Shown here: one piece after another, positions 40,958 to 49,597 of the stretch
Position numbering within the stretch: the first letter of the stretch is position 1
Layout of the letters: every line of letters begins with the position of its first letter
Source of the DNA: Clostridiales bacterium
Lineage (GTDB): Bacteria; Bacillota; Clostridia; Lachnospirales; Lachnospiraceae
Assembly: GCA_018374355.1 (NCBI GenBank)
Contig: JAHAFI010000010.1
Location: 1-64,000, forward strand
Direction: 5' to 3'
Length of the DNA: 64,000 bases
Translations under genes and position numbers: made by a program
Notes under the pieces: model-generated
Databases searched by the model: none
What the model was told of the DNA's origin: nothing
What the model saw: only the letters and a program-made list of their open reading frames with translations

Positions 40958-40987
40958 TAATGAGGAAAGGAATAACTAACAGGGTGT

Positions 40988-41012
40988 GCCGGTATTTGAT
41001 TACCGGCGTTTT
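40988..41012 (+). terminator. Hairpin between virD4 and the Maff2 gene
   Basis: GCCGGTA-tttgat-TACCGGC followed by GTTTTCC. It may tune expression inside the conjugation operon. Confidence 0.55.
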
Positions 41013-41054
41013 CCATTCCCGAAACACCCGATAAAGTTAGTTTTGGTGATTTAT

Positions 41055-41270
41055 ATGGCATTTTTTACCAGTGCAATTACAACTCTGAAAACCCTGGTCA
41101 TAGCAATCGGGGCTGGTCTTGGCGTATGGGGGGTTATTAACCTTCTGGAAGGTTATGGCAATGACAATCCTGGCGCCAAGAGCCAGGGAATTAAGCAGCT
41201 CATGGCGGGCGCAGGAATTATGCTGCTGGGGACTACCCTGATTCCACAGCTGGCAACTCTGTTTGGATAA
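41055..41270 (+). CDS. Maff2-family small membrane protein
   Basis: 71 residues with two membrane segments and the characteristic GVINLLEGYGNDNPGAKSQG loop. This is the pilin-like or channel-associated small protein always found before the VirB6-like gene in Tn1549-type elements. The ATG at 41055 gives the usual family length; an upstream open frame is ignored. Confidence 0.88.
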   Translation: MAFFTSAITTLKTLVIAIGAGLGVWGVINLLEGYGNDNPGAKSQGIKQLMAGAGIMLLGTTLIPQLATLFG

Positions 41271-41281
41271 TGGAGTGATGA

Positions 41282-42151
41282 ATGAACACTATTATCGAAC
41301 GAATCACGGAAGCCATTAAGGAGATTCTGATCGGGATGATCCAGAATGGTCTGGAAGGAATGTTCGTGGAAGTCAATGACAAAGTGGGAACCATAGCCGG
41401 GCAGGTTGGGCAGACACCGCAGGGATGGAACGCTGGCGTATTTAACCTGATACAGAATCTTTCCCAGACGGTGATCGTGCCCATTGCCGGCCTGATCATC
41501 ACATTTGTCCTTTGTTATGAGCTGATTACGATGGTGACGCAGAAGAACAACTTCCATGAGTTTGAGACTTATAACATTTTTCTCTGGATTTTCAAGGCTT
41601 ATGTTGCGATTTACCTTGTGACGAACACCTTCAATATTACGATGGCAGTCTTTGATGTAGGGCAGCATATCGTAAATGAGGCTGCGGGAGTGATATCCGG
41701 CAGTACGGCGGTGGATGCTTCCGCAGCGGTTGCAACACTTACCGAATCTCTGGAAGAAATGGAGATTGGGGAGCTGTTCCTACTGGCAATGGAAACGCTT
41801 TTGATTAGTCTTACCATGAGCATCCTGTCTGTGATCATTACAGTAGTCCTGTATGGAAGGATGATTGAAATTTACCTTTATACTTCCGTGGCACCGATCC
41901 CGTTTGCCACCATGACCAATAAGGAATGGGGCAATATCGGGAACAACTATCTGAAAGGCTTGTTCGCCCTGGCATTTCAGGGATTCTTCATGCTCGTCTG
42001 TGTCGGAATTTATTCCGTTTTAGTCAATACAATGACCATATCGACGAACCTGCATGGAGCAATGTTTTCAGTGGCGGCATATACGGTCGTTCTGGCATTT
42101 TCGCTGTTCAAGACCGGAAGCCTGAGCAAATCAATTTTTAATGCCCACTAA
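41282..42151 (+). CDS. VirB6/TrbL-like polytopic conjugation protein
   Basis: 289 residues with about six hydrophobic segments (for example IVPIAGLIITFVLCYELI, ISLTMSILSVIITVVLYG, FMLVCVGIYSVLV). The segment YLYTSVAPIPFATMTNKEWGNIG is typical of the Gram-positive VirB6-like family. It would form the inner-membrane part of the transfer channel. Confidence 0.85.
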   Translation: MNTIIERITEAIKEILIGMIQNGLEGMFVEVNDKVGTIAGQVGQTPQGWNAGVFNLIQNLSQTVIVPIAGLIITFVLCYELITMVTQKNNFHEFETYNIFLWIFKAYVAIYLVTNTFNITMAVFDVGQHIVNEAAGVISGSTAVDASAAVATLTESLEEMEIGELFLLAMETLLISLTMSILSVIITVVLYGRMIEIYLYTSVAPIPFATMTNKEWGNIGNNYLKGLFALAFQGFFMLVCVGIYSVLVNTMTISTNLHGAMFSVAAYTVVLAFSLFKTGSLSKSIFNAH

Positions 42152-42175
42152 GGGGCAGGAAAGGAGCGCATACCT

Positions 42176-42640
42176 ATGGCGTATGTACCAGTACCTAAAG
42201 ACCTTACAAAGGTCAAGACAAAAGTAGCTTTGAATCTGACGAAGCGGCAGCTGATCTTTTTTTCACTTGCCGCAGTGGTGGGAATCCCGTTTTATCTGGT
42301 GACGAAAGGACCGCTGGGTTCCAGTATTTCAGCAATCCTGATGGTGACAATCATGCTGCCATTTTTCTTTATGGCAATGTATGAAAAGGACGGGCTCCCT
42401 TTTGAAAAGGTAGTAGGGAATATCATCCGACAGAAATTCATCTGTCCGGCGAAAAGACCATATCGGACGGAAAACTTCTATCGGGAGATCGATTCCCTCG
42501 TAAAGAAGGAGGGTGTGCCGGATGGCAAAGAAGACAAAACAGGTGCAACAGCAGCAGCGCCTGGAGACAGCGGCAAGAAAAAACCGCAAAGAAAGAAGAA
42601 ACAGAAACGACCGAAAGGAAAGGGAAAAGGAAAAGCTTAG
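42176..42640 (+). CDS. PrgI-family conjugation protein
   Basis: 154 residues: YVPVPKDLTKVKTKVALNLTKRQ, two membrane segments (about 28-65), RQKFICPAKRPYRTENFY, then a lysine-rich tail. PrgI/VirB3-like proteins partner VirB4. Its last 119 bases overlap the virB4 reading frame in another phase. Confidence 0.88.
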   Translation: MAYVPVPKDLTKVKTKVALNLTKRQLIFFSLAAVVGIPFYLVTKGPLGSSISAILMVTIMLPFFFMAMYEKDGLPFEKVVGNIIRQKFICPAKRPYRTENFYREIDSLVKKEGVPDGKEDKTGATAAAPGDSGKKKPQRKKKQKRPKGKGKGKA

Positions 42641-44978
42641 GAAAAAGCAGGAGAAGGAACGCAGGAGACAAAAAAATGTTCCCCATACCGCCCAGCAGAG
42701 CATCCCGTATCAGCGGATGTTTGCAGACGGCATCTGCCAGGTGACGAAGAATTTCTTTTCCAAGACCGTACAGTTTTACGACATCAATTACCAGCTTGCT
42801 TTAAATGAGGATAAGACCACGATCTTTGAGAATTACTGTGATTTCCTGAATTACTTTGATTCCTCCATCAGTGTACAGTTATCCTTTATCAACCAGCAGG
42901 TGGACGTGGCAGAGTTTGAGAAGAGCATTGATATTCCGGATCAGAATGATGATTTCAATGAAATCCGTGAGGAATACCGGACAATGCTTAAGAATCAGCT
43001 TTCCAAAGGGAACAATGGACTGGTAAAGACAAAGTATATTACCTTTGGGATTGAGGCAGAAAGCCTGAAAGTTGCGAGACCAAGGCTGGAGCGTATTGAG
43101 GCAGACATCTTGAACAATTTCAAAGTGCTCGGTGCACAGGCGCATCCCTTAAATGGTGTGGAAAGGCTTGAGATCATGTACCATGTGTTTAATCAGGATA
43201 AGATCGAACCCTTTCGCTTTAATTACAAGATGCTGCCCCTGACCGGGCTTAAGACAAAGGATTTCATTGCACCGACTTCTTTTAACTTCTCAAAGAATTC
43301 CACTTTTCTGATGGGAAAGACGATGGGGAGCGTCAGTTATCTTCAGATCCTGGCACCGGAGCTTACCGACCGTATGCTTGCGGACTTTTTAGATGTGGAT
43401 GACGGCATCAATGTAAATATCCATATCCAGTCCATTGATCAGACCTCGGCTATCAAAATGATCAAGGGAAAAATATCAGACCTGGACAAGATGAAGATTG
43501 AAGAGCAGAAGCGTGCAGTGCGTTCCGGTTATGATATGGATGTGCTGCCATCTGATCTTATTACTTATGGGGAAGAGGCGAAAAATCTTCTGGAAGATTT
43601 ACAGTCCAGAAATGAAAGAATGTTCCTTGTAACGGTTCTTGTGATGAACACTGCAAAGAAAAGACAGAAACTGGATAATAATGTATTCCAGGTACAGGGA
43701 ATCGCACAGAAATACAATTGTTCTCTGCGTCCGCTGGATTACCAGCAGGAAGCGGGACTGATGTCATGCATCCCTCTGGGATTAAACAGAATAGAGATTC
43801 AGCGTGGGCTTACCACTTCGGCAACAGCCATCTTTGTGCCATTTACGACACAGGAACTGTTCCAGGAAGGGGAAGCCCTTTATTATGGGCTGAATGCCCT
43901 GTCCAACAACATGATTATGGTAGACAGAAAGCGGTTGAAAAACCCGAACGGACTGATCTTAGGTACACCGGGTTCCGGTAAATCCTTTTCGGCAAAAAGA
44001 GAGATCACCAACTGTTTCCTGATCACGGAGGATGACATTATCATTTGTGACCCGGAAGCGGAGTATTACCCTCTGGTGCAGGCACTGCACGGGCAGGTGG
44101 TACGCATCTCACCGGTATCTACCCAGTATATCAATCCGATGGATCTGAACCTGAACTATTCGGAGGAAGATAATCCGCTGTCCTTAAAATCTGATTTTAT
44201 CTTATCTCTGTGTGAATTGATCGTAGGTGGTAAGAACGGGCTGGAGCCAGTGGAGAAAACCATTATTGACCGATGTGTGCGGCTGGTGTATCAGGACTAT
44301 CTTGCAGACCCGGTGCCAGAGAAAATGCCAATCTTACAGGATTTGTATGACCTTCTTCGTGGACAGGACGAGCCGGAAGCACAGAGACTTGCAACTGCTT
44401 TGGAAATCTATGTTACCGGTTCTTTGAATGTGTTTAACCACAGAACTAACGTGGACATCAATAACCGGATCGTCTGTTTTGACATTAAGGAACTTGGAAA
44501 GCAGCTGAAAAAGATCGGGATGCTCATCGTGCAGGATCAGGTCTGGAACAGGGTAACCGTCAACCGTTCCGCTCATAAAGCAACCAGATATTACATTGAT
44601 GAGTTCCACTTGCTTTTGAAGGAAGAGCAGACGGCATCTTACAGCGTGGAAATCTGGAAGCGTTTCAGAAAATGGGGCGGGATTCCAACGGGAATTACCC
44701 AGAATATCAAAGATTTGCTGGCAAGCCGTGAGATTGAGAATATTTTTGAAAATTCAGATTTCATTTATATGCTCAACCAGGCATCCGGTGACCGTCAGAT
44801 TCTGGCGAAACAGCTGAACATTTCTCCTACACAGCTGTCCTATGTGACAAACAGCAACGAAGGTGAGGGGCTTTTGTTCTATGGAAATGTGATCATTCCG
44901 TTTGTGGATAGATTCCCGAAAAATAAGCTTTATCAGTTATTAACTACCCGTCCGGAAGAAACGGGCGAGAATGCGTAG
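42522..44978 (+). CDS. VirB4/TraE-type conjugation ATPase
   Basis: 818 residues. It powers assembly of the transfer channel. Walker A is GTPGSGKS (481-488), Walker B is near ATRYYIDEFHLLL, and ITQNIKDLLASREIENIFENS is typical of the family. The first 60 residues are an extremely basic stretch. The ATG at 42522 is well spaced to AAGGAGGG, so the 119-base overlap with the PrgI gene is real; a later start near 42717 cannot be excluded. Confidence 0.92.
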   Translation: MAKKTKQVQQQQRLETAARKNRKERRNRNDRKEREKEKLRKKQEKERRRQKNVPHTAQQSIPYQRMFADGICQVTKNFFSKTVQFYDINYQLALNEDKTTIFENYCDFLNYFDSSISVQLSFINQQVDVAEFEKSIDIPDQNDDFNEIREEYRTMLKNQLSKGNNGLVKTKYITFGIEAESLKVARPRLERIEADILNNFKVLGAQAHPLNGVERLEIMYHVFNQDKIEPFRFNYKMLPLTGLKTKDFIAPTSFNFSKNSTFLMGKTMGSVSYLQILAPELTDRMLADFLDVDDGINVNIHIQSIDQTSAIKMIKGKISDLDKMKIEEQKRAVRSGYDMDVLPSDLITYGEEAKNLLEDLQSRNERMFLVTVLVMNTAKKRQKLDNNVFQVQGIAQKYNCSLRPLDYQQEAGLMSCIPLGLNRIEIQRGLTTSATAIFVPFTTQELFQEGEALYYGLNALSNNMIMVDRKRLKNPNGLILGTPGSGKSFSAKREITNCFLITEDDIIICDPEAEYYPLVQALHGQVVRISPVSTQYINPMDLNLNYSEEDNPLSLKSDFILSLCELIVGGKNGLEPVEKTIIDRCVRLVYQDYLADPVPEKMPILQDLYDLLRGQDEPEAQRLATALEIYVTGSLNVFNHRTNVDINNRIVCFDIKELGKQLKKIGMLIVQDQVWNRVTVNRSAHKATRYYIDEFHLLLKEEQTASYSVEIWKRFRKWGGIPTGITQNIKDLLASREIENIFENSDFIYMLNQASGDRQILAKQLNISPTQLSYVTNSNEGEGLLFYGNVIIPFVDRFPKNKLYQLLTTRPEETGENA

Positions 44979-44987
44979 GAGGAGAAA

Positions 44988-45080
44988 ATGCGTGTATTAT
45001 CCTATTTTTTAACATTTTCAGCAGGCATGGTATCTGGGGTATTCCTGATCTGTGCTTTACAGATTAACAAACATGAATGA
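44988..45080 (+). CDS. DUF3789-like 30-residue membrane peptide
   Basis: MRVLSYFLTFSAGMVSGVFL then ICALQINKHE: one membrane helix followed by a short charged tail. ATG after AGGAGGAG, nine bases behind virB4. Tiny proteins of this sort occur at this place in related ICEs. Its role is unknown. Confidence 0.7.
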   Translation: MRVLSYFLTFSAGMVSGVFLICALQINKHE

Positions 45081-45123
45081 AAGAAGGTAACTGCCGAAAA
45101 GCAGTTGTCGGAAAGGAATCGAA

Positions 45124-47910
45124 ATGGCAGAACAGAGAATGGAAGCCAGAGAGAAGACCGTCCAGAAGATGACAAGAGACGGGCTTGTGGAAGAAAATCT
45201 GGCAGACAAATCCACTGTCCGTGTCAGTAAGCGTTCCGGTGATATTCAGATGAAAAAAGAGACTGGAAGCAGGGAATTGAATTTTGTTTCTGAAAAAGAC
45301 AAGGAAGAGGTAGGTTCCGGGAAACATTGCCAGTCCATTCAGAATTCAAGGGATGCGCCGGAAATGGCACGGAAAGAAGATAAATCAAAATCCCGGAAAA
45401 TGATACGGGAAAAGGAAGAGGGCAGTGCGGCTTCCAAGCTGTTTATGGAGGAAGGACAGAAAGGAAGCGGGAAACTTCAGGAGAAACATGCACAGCTTTC
45501 CAGTTCCAGAGGGGATACAAGAAAGAAGCAGACCGGAGGCAGTAAAAAACCTGCTCAGAAGAAGCGGCTTAAGTTTGCTTATGAAGAGACAACAGAAGCC
45601 ATCCGGGATGATGGGACGGCGGCAAAGCTTAACCGCATGGATGCTGATGGGGTCAACTTCCGTCACGATGCCCAGAAAAAGAGAAATCAAAAGATTGCCC
45701 ATGAGGAAGCCAGAAAAAAAGAAGCACCCAAAAAGCATTCCATGAAAGATAAGGTATATCAGGAAAATGCAGAAGAAGGTGTTGTGAAAAGGAAAAAACG
45801 TCTTCGGTTTGAGGAAGAGGGACAAACCGGAACTTCCATTGCGAAAAAGGCTGGTATCGTAGCGTTAGCTTCTGTTCACCAACATGTCAGAAAAAGTGAA
45901 GATGACAATGCAGCTGTGGAAGGAGCTAACAATCTGCTAGAAGGTTCTGAAGGGATTTATTATCTTGAACAGCAAAGCATCCGTAAAACGAAGTGGAGAA
46001 AGAGCCGAACAGCAAAGTATCAGTCAAAAAGAATGGCACAGGATGCGGCAGAAAATACTGTGAAACAAGAGCGGAGCTATCTGAAAAAACTGATACAGAA
46101 GCATCGTATCAAGAAGGAATATGCCAAAGCAAAACGAAGCGAACAGGCGATAGGAACTGCAACCGTGGGGACGATTGATTATATCAAGAAGATCGGCGGT
46201 AAAGTCACCAACTTCTTTAAGGAACACCGAAAAGTGTATGTCAGCATTGCAGCACTGATCGGCATGATGTTTCTGATTATGACCAGTGTTACTTCCTGTT
46301 CTTCTGCTTTTATGCAGAGCCTGATCAATTACACTGGCACCAGCTATATTTCTTCGGATGAGGCAATCCTACAGGCAGACCTTTATTACACGCAGCTGGA
46401 AGCGAAACTTCAGGAGCGGATCAACCAGATGGAATCGGAGGAACCGGGGCATGAGGAATATCGGTACAATATCGGACCGATCGAGCATGATCCTTTTATT
46501 TTGATCAGTTATCTGTCAGCAAAATATGAAGAGTTTACCTTTGAGCAGGTAAAGCCGGAGCTAGACCGGCTTTTTGCACTGCAGTACCAGCTGGAGACAG
46601 AAGCTGTGAATGAGACTGTGACAGAAACAACTACGGTCCGGGTAGGGGAATCCCTTGGAAATGTTGTAACAAGCGGTTACTGCAACTGCCCGATCTGCTG
46701 TGGCATTTGGTCAGGAGGACCGACGGCTTCCGGGGTATATCCCACATCGAACCATACGATTGCTGTGGATGCTTCCAATCCGTTTGTGCCGATGGGAACA
46801 AAAGTGGTGATGAATGGCGTAGAATACACGGTGGAGGATACCGGGGCATTTGCACGATATGGTGTCCAGTTTGACGTGTATTATGACAGCCATTCGGCAG
46901 CATCTGCACACGGGCATCAGACCTGGGAATGTTTCCTTGCTGATGATAACGGAAGCCGTGAGGTGGAAGTGACAAGGACCAGGAACGTGGATGTGTTGAA
47001 TGTAACTTTAAATTCCGGGAGTCTGATGGCAATCTGTCAGGACCGTCTGGGAATTTTCCAGAAAGAGCTTTTCAGCGCTTACAATGAGACGAAAGGCAAC
47101 CTGCAGATGTTTGGAAGCCTGTTTGAGTTTAACTGGTATTACAACGTGAGCAGCTATTACGGATACAGGATTCATCCGATCTCCGGGGCAAACCAGCTTC
47201 ATAACGGACTGGATATCGGAGTGCCGGAGGGAACGAAAGTCATGGCAGGACTGACGGGAACCGTCGCAGAGTCATCTTATAATGACAGTTATGGCAATTA
47301 TGTGGTGATCAAAGACAACAAAGGATATGAACTTCGCTATGCACATCTGAAGAGTAGAAGCGTATCTGCAGGAACAGCGATTACAAAGGGCGATGAAATC
47401 GGTCAGGCAGGCAATACCGGAAATTCCACCGGAAGCCATCTTCATGTTGAACTTCTGAAAAATGGGGAACGCATGAACCCGATCTTCTATCTGGAAACAG
47501 GGGAAGGCTCTATCTTTGGGGGAAATGAGTACACCAGTGAAGCGGCACAGCGCTTATTGCAGGAAGCAGCAAGGTATTTGGGAACCCCTTATGTCTGGGG
47601 CGGTTATTCCCCAAGCGGATTTGATTGTTCCGGTTTTGTCAGCTATTGTCTGACACATTCTGGTGTAAGGAATACGGGAAGACTCACAGCTCAGGGACTG
47701 TATGATATCTGCACTCCGGTATCAGAGTCAGAGGTACAGCCGGGAGATCTGATCTTCTTTACAGGCACTTATAATGCCGGGGTGCCGGTAACGCACATCG
47801 GTATTTATGTGGGCGGCGGACAGATGATCCACTGTGGGCATCCTGTACAGTACACATCTATTTATTCTTCATACTGGCAGAGCCATTTCTATGGTTTTGG
47901 AAGATGGTAA
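45124..47910 (+). CDS. Conjugation cell wall hydrolase (3D, M23 and NlpC/P60 domains)
   Basis: 928 residues. Residues 1-370 are charged and lysine/glutamate-rich and presumably cytoplasmic. One membrane helix follows (VSIAALIGMMFLIMTSVTSC, about 375-395). The extracellular part carries a 3D-type domain (TIAVDASNPFVPMGTKVVM, near 540), an M23 metallopeptidase domain (HNGLDIGVP, then GSHLHVEL, near 690-780) and an NlpC/P60 domain (SGFDCSGFVSYC, then THIGIYVGGG, near 835-925). Three wall-cutting folds in one chain would open peptidoglycan for the channel, the role of VirB1. Members of this family are annotated CD1108-like. Confidence 0.9.
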   Translation: MAEQRMEAREKTVQKMTRDGLVEENLADKSTVRVSKRSGDIQMKKETGSRELNFVSEKDKEEVGSGKHCQSIQNSRDAPEMARKEDKSKSRKMIREKEEGSAASKLFMEEGQKGSGKLQEKHAQLSSSRGDTRKKQTGGSKKPAQKKRLKFAYEETTEAIRDDGTAAKLNRMDADGVNFRHDAQKKRNQKIAHEEARKKEAPKKHSMKDKVYQENAEEGVVKRKKRLRFEEEGQTGTSIAKKAGIVALASVHQHVRKSEDDNAAVEGANNLLEGSEGIYYLEQQSIRKTKWRKSRTAKYQSKRMAQDAAENTVKQERSYLKKLIQKHRIKKEYAKAKRSEQAIGTATVGTIDYIKKIGGKVTNFFKEHRKVYVSIAALIGMMFLIMTSVTSCSSAFMQSLINYTGTSYISSDEAILQADLYYTQLEAKLQERINQMESEEPGHEEYRYNIGPIEHDPFILISYLSAKYEEFTFEQVKPELDRLFALQYQLETEAVNETVTETTTVRVGESLGNVVTSGYCNCPICCGIWSGGPTASGVYPTSNHTIAVDASNPFVPMGTKVVMNGVEYTVEDTGAFARYGVQFDVYYDSHSAASAHGHQTWECFLADDNGSREVEVTRTRNVDVLNVTLNSGSLMAICQDRLGIFQKELFSAYNETKGNLQMFGSLFEFNWYYNVSSYYGYRIHPISGANQLHNGLDIGVPEGTKVMAGLTGTVAESSYNDSYGNYVVIKDNKGYELRYAHLKSRSVSAGTAITKGDEIGQAGNTGNSTGSHLHVELLKNGERMNPIFYLETGEGSIFGGNEYTSEAAQRLLQEAARYLGTPYVWGGYSPSGFDCSGFVSYCLTHSGVRNTGRLTAQGLYDICTPVSESEVQPGDLIFFTGTYNAGVPVTHIGIYVGGGQMIHCGHPVQYTSIYSSYWQSHFYGFGRW

Positions 47911-47949
47911 GGATAAGGGCGGTCTTAGTGCCGCCCGGAAAGGAGGAAT

Positions 47950-48219
47950 ATGAAAAGTCTGGAAAAAGCAGTAGCTGATTATGATAAGGCAAAAGAAAGA
48001 ATGGAAGCATCAAAGGCAAGGTATGAAGCAGATCTGAAACGGTTTAAGGCTGCGGAGGCGGCAAAGATCGAGTCAGAAAATCTGGAAATTGTGCGTATCG
48101 TCCGTGCCATGGACATGAGCATACCGGAACTGGAGGCTTTTCGGGAAAGAATGAAAACAGAGCTGCCGGGGGTGGCAGAATTTCAGAAGGAGGAAACAGG
48201 AGAAAATGATGAATTTTGA
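47950..48219 (+). CDS. DUF4315 protein
   Basis: 89 residues, one long coiled coil (VADYDKAKERMEASKARYEADLKR) ending with PELEAFRERMKTELPG. A small conserved ICE protein between the hydrolase and the DUF4366 gene. Function unknown. ATG after AAAGGAGG. Confidence 0.8.
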   Translation: MKSLEKAVADYDKAKERMEASKARYEADLKRFKAAEAAKIESENLEIVRIVRAMDMSIPELEAFRERMKTELPGVAEFQKEETGENDEF

Positions 48220-49591
48220 GAAAATGAAAAAACAGAGGGTGCCGGGACGATGCCATATGTGGAAGGGTAATTTCAAAAAGGGATTACTTGCTGCAACGAC
48301 ATGTCTTTGTCTTGCATCCCCAGTATTATCCATACAGAGCGTGTTTGCGGCAGAACAGGGCAATCCGGCAATCTCCATTGAAAAACCGGATGGATGGAAG
48401 CAGGGAGAAACGGAAGTTTCCATTACTGTGGATGCCAGTCAGATGGGAGAGGGATTCACGGTTGCAAAGATTGAGGCAAAAATCGGGAAAGATGGAAGCT
48501 GGAAGGATGTGACACAGTCCAAGAGTATTACCATCAGTGGAAATCAGACTGTATATGTCCGTGTGACAGATGGGGAAGGAACTGTTTATGAACAGAACCG
48601 TTCCATCCGCTGTTACGATACAGAAAAACCAACGCTGTCCGCATCTTTGACAGACGGAGTGCTTACGATTCAGGGGAATGATACGGTATCCGGTATTTCT
48701 GCTGTGACCGTCAATGGCACAACTTATACGGAACTGCAGGATGGAAAACTGAAAGTTCAGCTGACCCAGAAGGATTTTAAAACCAAACAGATTGAGATTA
48801 CGGCAACTGATGGTGCGGGGAATACGTCTGAAAAGTACACACTGCAAAATCTCTATTATGAGTGGGCGGTCAGCCAGGCGGGACAGCAGGACTCCGGGGG
48901 CAGTGATATGAGTACTACAACATCATCTGCCACAACGGAGGAAACTGTCTCATCCCCGCTTCCGCAGGATGCACAGGCTTCTGAACCAACGGAGGCGCGA
49001 GGAACCGTAGAAGAGCGTACCGTTACTGGAATCGAGGAAGAATTGGCACAGTCCGGGGAAGATGCAGAGACTATTACCCAGACGGGAACAGAAGGGACAA
49101 AGGAGTTTTACACGATTTCAACGAAAAGTGGCAAAGTATTTTATCTGATCGTTGATAATTCCAGATCTCAGGATAACGTGTATTTCCTTACCGAAGTTAG
49201 TGAAAAGGATCTGATGAACTTTACCCTTTCCGATACGGTAACACTTCCAGATGTTGGCACGGTTTATGCAGAGCCGGAAACAGAGGAGCCGGAACCGGAA
49301 GAAACGCAGGAGACAGAAAATGCGGAAACAGAAGAAGTGCAGATGCCGGAGGATAAATCCCCGGTAGGTTCTTATCTGTTAATCGGACTGGTAGCGGTAG
49401 GTGCACTTGGTGCCGGTTACTACTTTAAAATCTACAAGCCGAAGCATGAGTACGACGATGAAGACGAATATGAGGAAGATGATGCGGAAGAAAATGAGGA
49501 AGAACCGACCGAGCCGGATGATGCGGACGAGGAAGACACACTTCCTGATGAAACAGGTTCCGATGATGTTCTGGAAGATGAGGAGGAATAG
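48206..49591 (+). CDS. DUF4366 surface protein (CD1107-like)
   Basis: 461 residues. A signal peptide (LLAATTCLCLASPVLSIQSV, cleavage near VFAA), an Ig-like extracellular domain (about 45-220), a low-complexity serine/threonine/glutamate stretch, the DUF4366 region (EFYTISTKSGKVFYLIVDN), a C-terminal membrane helix and an acidic tail. It is a constant neighbour of the Tn1549-type channel genes and probably part of the surface side of the apparatus. Confidence 0.82.
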   Translation: MMNFEKMKKQRVPGRCHMWKGNFKKGLLAATTCLCLASPVLSIQSVFAAEQGNPAISIEKPDGWKQGETEVSITVDASQMGEGFTVAKIEAKIGKDGSWKDVTQSKSITISGNQTVYVRVTDGEGTVYEQNRSIRCYDTEKPTLSASLTDGVLTIQGNDTVSGISAVTVNGTTYTELQDGKLKVQLTQKDFKTKQIEITATDGAGNTSEKYTLQNLYYEWAVSQAGQQDSGGSDMSTTTSSATTEETVSSPLPQDAQASEPTEARGTVEERTVTGIEEELAQSGEDAETITQTGTEGTKEFYTISTKSGKVFYLIVDNSRSQDNVYFLTEVSEKDLMNFTLSDTVTLPDVGTVYAEPETEEPEPEETQETENAETEEVQMPEDKSPVGSYLLIGLVAVGALGAGYYFKIYKPKHEYDDEDEYEEDDAEENEEEPTEPDDADEEDTLPDETGSDDVLEDEEE

Positions 49592-49597
49592 TGCAGC

